A stretch of 64,000 bases of DNA from Flavobacterium crassostreae (GTDB lineage Bacteria > Bacteroidota > Bacteroidia > Flavobacteriales > Flavobacteriaceae): assembly GCF_001831475.1 (NCBI RefSeq), contig NZ_CP017688.1:2728001-2792000 (forward strand), written 5' to 3'. A program made the position numbers and the translations under genes. Positions 62,877 to 64,000 of the stretch are shown here, in pieces (the stretch's first letter is position 1; each line of letters begins with the position of its first letter). Under the pieces are notes generated by a model. The model was not told where the DNA came from and made no database searches. It worked only from the letters and a program-made list of their open reading frames with translations.

Positions 62877-63398
62877 ATGGCACAAGCAAAAAATAATCTC
62901 AAACCGCAAGACATTGTAATTTTGTTGAAAATAATTGCACTAGGTGAAAAATCTTGGTTTCATCATACTATTGCTCAGGAATTAGGCATGAGTCAATCGG
63001 AAGTAAGCCAGTCGTTAAATCGTTCCAAATATGCAGGACTAATTGATGATGCCCGAAAAAAAGTGAATAAAATTGCTTTTAACGAATTTTTAATTCATGG
63101 TGTAGCCTATACATTTCCGCAACAACCAGGAGCTTTGGTTAGGGGAATGCTAACAGCTCATTCAGCGGAACCTTTAAATAAAATCATTCAAGCAACGGAT
63201 AACTATGTTTGGCCATATGCAAAAGGATTAGACCGTGGTCAAGCAATAGAACCTTTATATCCCACTATGGTGGAAGCTTCATTAAAAGACACTGATTTAT
63301 ACGAATTGTTAACTTTAGTGGATGCCATTAGAGTGGGAAGAGTAAGAGAAAAAGAAATGGCAAAACGAGAATTAGAAAAAAGGATACTGAATGCATAA
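62877..63398 (+). CDS. HTH regulator, antitoxin-like partner of an AbiEii-type protein
   Basis: 173 residues. N-terminal winged HTH (PQDIVILLKIIALGEKSWFHHTIAQELGMSQSEVSQSLNRSKYAGLI, about 10-57); the rest is helical with no family I can name. Overlaps the downstream nucleotidyltransferase gene by 8 bp. The pairing suggests a toxin-antitoxin or phage-defence module carried by the element. Confidence 0.7.
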   Translation: MAQAKNNLKPQDIVILLKIIALGEKSWFHHTIAQELGMSQSEVSQSLNRSKYAGLIDDARKKVNKIAFNEFLIHGVAYTFPQQPGALVRGMLTAHSAEPLNKIIQATDNYVWPYAKGLDRGQAIEPLYPTMVEASLKDTDLYELLTLVDAIRVGRVREKEMAKRELEKRILNA

Positions 63399-64000
63399 TA
63401 AAATAATCAATCTGGCATTAGTAGCTCAAGTGGCGAAAGGTTTAAAGGAATTAAATGAAAAGATGGTCTTCATTGGAGGAGCAGTAATTAGCTTATATAC
63501 AGATGATCCTGCTGCAGAAGAAATTCGTCCCACTTCTGATATAGACATGACCATTAACTTAGCTAATTATTATGAATGGACTCAAATGCAAGAACGATTA
63601 GCGGAACTTAATTTCTATCCAGATCCTCAAGGACAATCCATCTGTTCTTATCAGTTTGAAAATATTGCAATAGACATTATGCCTGCTGACGACAGTAGTA
63701 TTGGCATATCTAATAAATGGTACAAGCCTGGATTCAAATACTTGCAACAAATAGAATTGCCCGAAGGAATTACAATCAACGTATTGCCATCTCCTTATTT
63801 TCTAGCTACTAAATTAGAAGCATTCAAAGACCGAGGGCAAAATGACTTTTATGGAAGCCATGACTACGAAGATATCATCTATCTTATTGACAATAGAACA
63901 ACAATAGTAGAAGAAATCCTAGCGAGTGAAGATGACTTGAAACAATACATCAAGCAAGAACTTACAGCCATTAAAAAACATCCACAAGCTAACGAAATTT
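63391..64000 (+). CDS. AbiEii-type nucleotidyltransferase (3' partial)
   Basis: The frame starts ATG 63391 (MHNKIINLALVAQVAKGL) and is open to the window edge (203 residues visible). Nucleotidyltransferase motif FIGGAVISLY... RPTSDIDMTI (GG/A..., D-x-D) and DIMPADD, then PSPYFLATKLEAFKDRGQNDFYGSHDYEDI, which matches the later motif of AbiEii/AbiGii and nucleotidyltransferase-like proteins. Likely the toxin or effector partner of the HTH protein. Confidence 0.78.
   Translation, partial: MHNKIINLALVAQVAKGLKELNEKMVFIGGAVISLYTDDPAAEEIRPTSDIDMTINLANYYEWTQMQERLAELNFYPDPQGQSICSYQFENIAIDIMPADDSSIGISNKWYKPGFKYLQQIELPEGITINVLPSPYFLATKLEAFKDRGQNDFYGSHDYEDIIYLIDNRTTIVEEILASEDDLKQYIKQELTAIKKHPQANEI

Overview
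The window looks like part of a low-GC Flavobacteriaceae (Flavobacterium-like) chromosome. The evidence is very AT-rich DNA, a type IX secretion C-terminal sorting domain, TAnnTTTG-type -7 boxes, many short secreted or lipoproteins of Bacteroidota character, Bacteroidota insertion sequences, and a CTnDOT-type tra operon. No rRNA gene or complete tRNA gene was seen.

Region 1 (1 to about 31.1 kb) is an integron-type gene-cassette array. I count 29 attC-like sites, each about 125-137 bp. Each starts with an AAC-ended R'' box, ends with a GTT-started R' box, and has complementary inner arms. For most cassettes the first bases (TTRRRY...) are the exact reverse complement of the last bases of the same cassette, which is what excision and circularisation of cassettes predicts. 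Sixteen cassettes or so carry genes: a cytidylate kinase plus cobalamin-type radical SAM pair, a broken S41 protease, lipoproteins, a short PnuC-like protein, a rhodanese/LysR/GNAT set, a RelE/ParE toxin-antitoxin pair, a leucine-rich secreted protein, a PD-(D/E)XK-like protein, a HAD-phosphoribosyltransferase plus DprA-like pair, a HepT/MntA pair and a DUF4288 protein. Twelve cassettes have no ORF and fall into two highly conserved families (A, 617-620 bp; B, 608-610 bp). No integron integrase is present, so within the window this is a cluster of attC sites lacking an integrase. Two IS30-family copies and one IS3-family copy have inserted into cassettes, and the array decays near its right end.

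Region 2 (31.2-38.5 kb) holds a complete minus-strand Wadjet (jetABCD) anti-plasmid operon. An attC in inverted orientation lies upstream of it and degenerate attC remnants lie on both sides, so the defence operon sits inside the eroded cassette region.

Region 3 (38.7-43.5 kb) holds a DapA/NanA-family aldolase and a cluster of ISL3-like elements: one complete copy with an 8-bp target duplication, a second copy in opposite orientation, and tandemly duplicated element ends.

Region 4 (43.5-64 kb) starts at what looks like a tRNA-Ser 3'-end scar and is an integrative conjugative element. It carries AbiEii-like modules, SSB, a DUF932 protein, a PRTRC (ParB-related/ThiF-related) gene set, and a minus-strand tra operon E-F-G-I-J-K-L-M-N-O-Q with terminators. 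An HTH plus AbiEii-like nucleotidyltransferase pair runs off the right edge.
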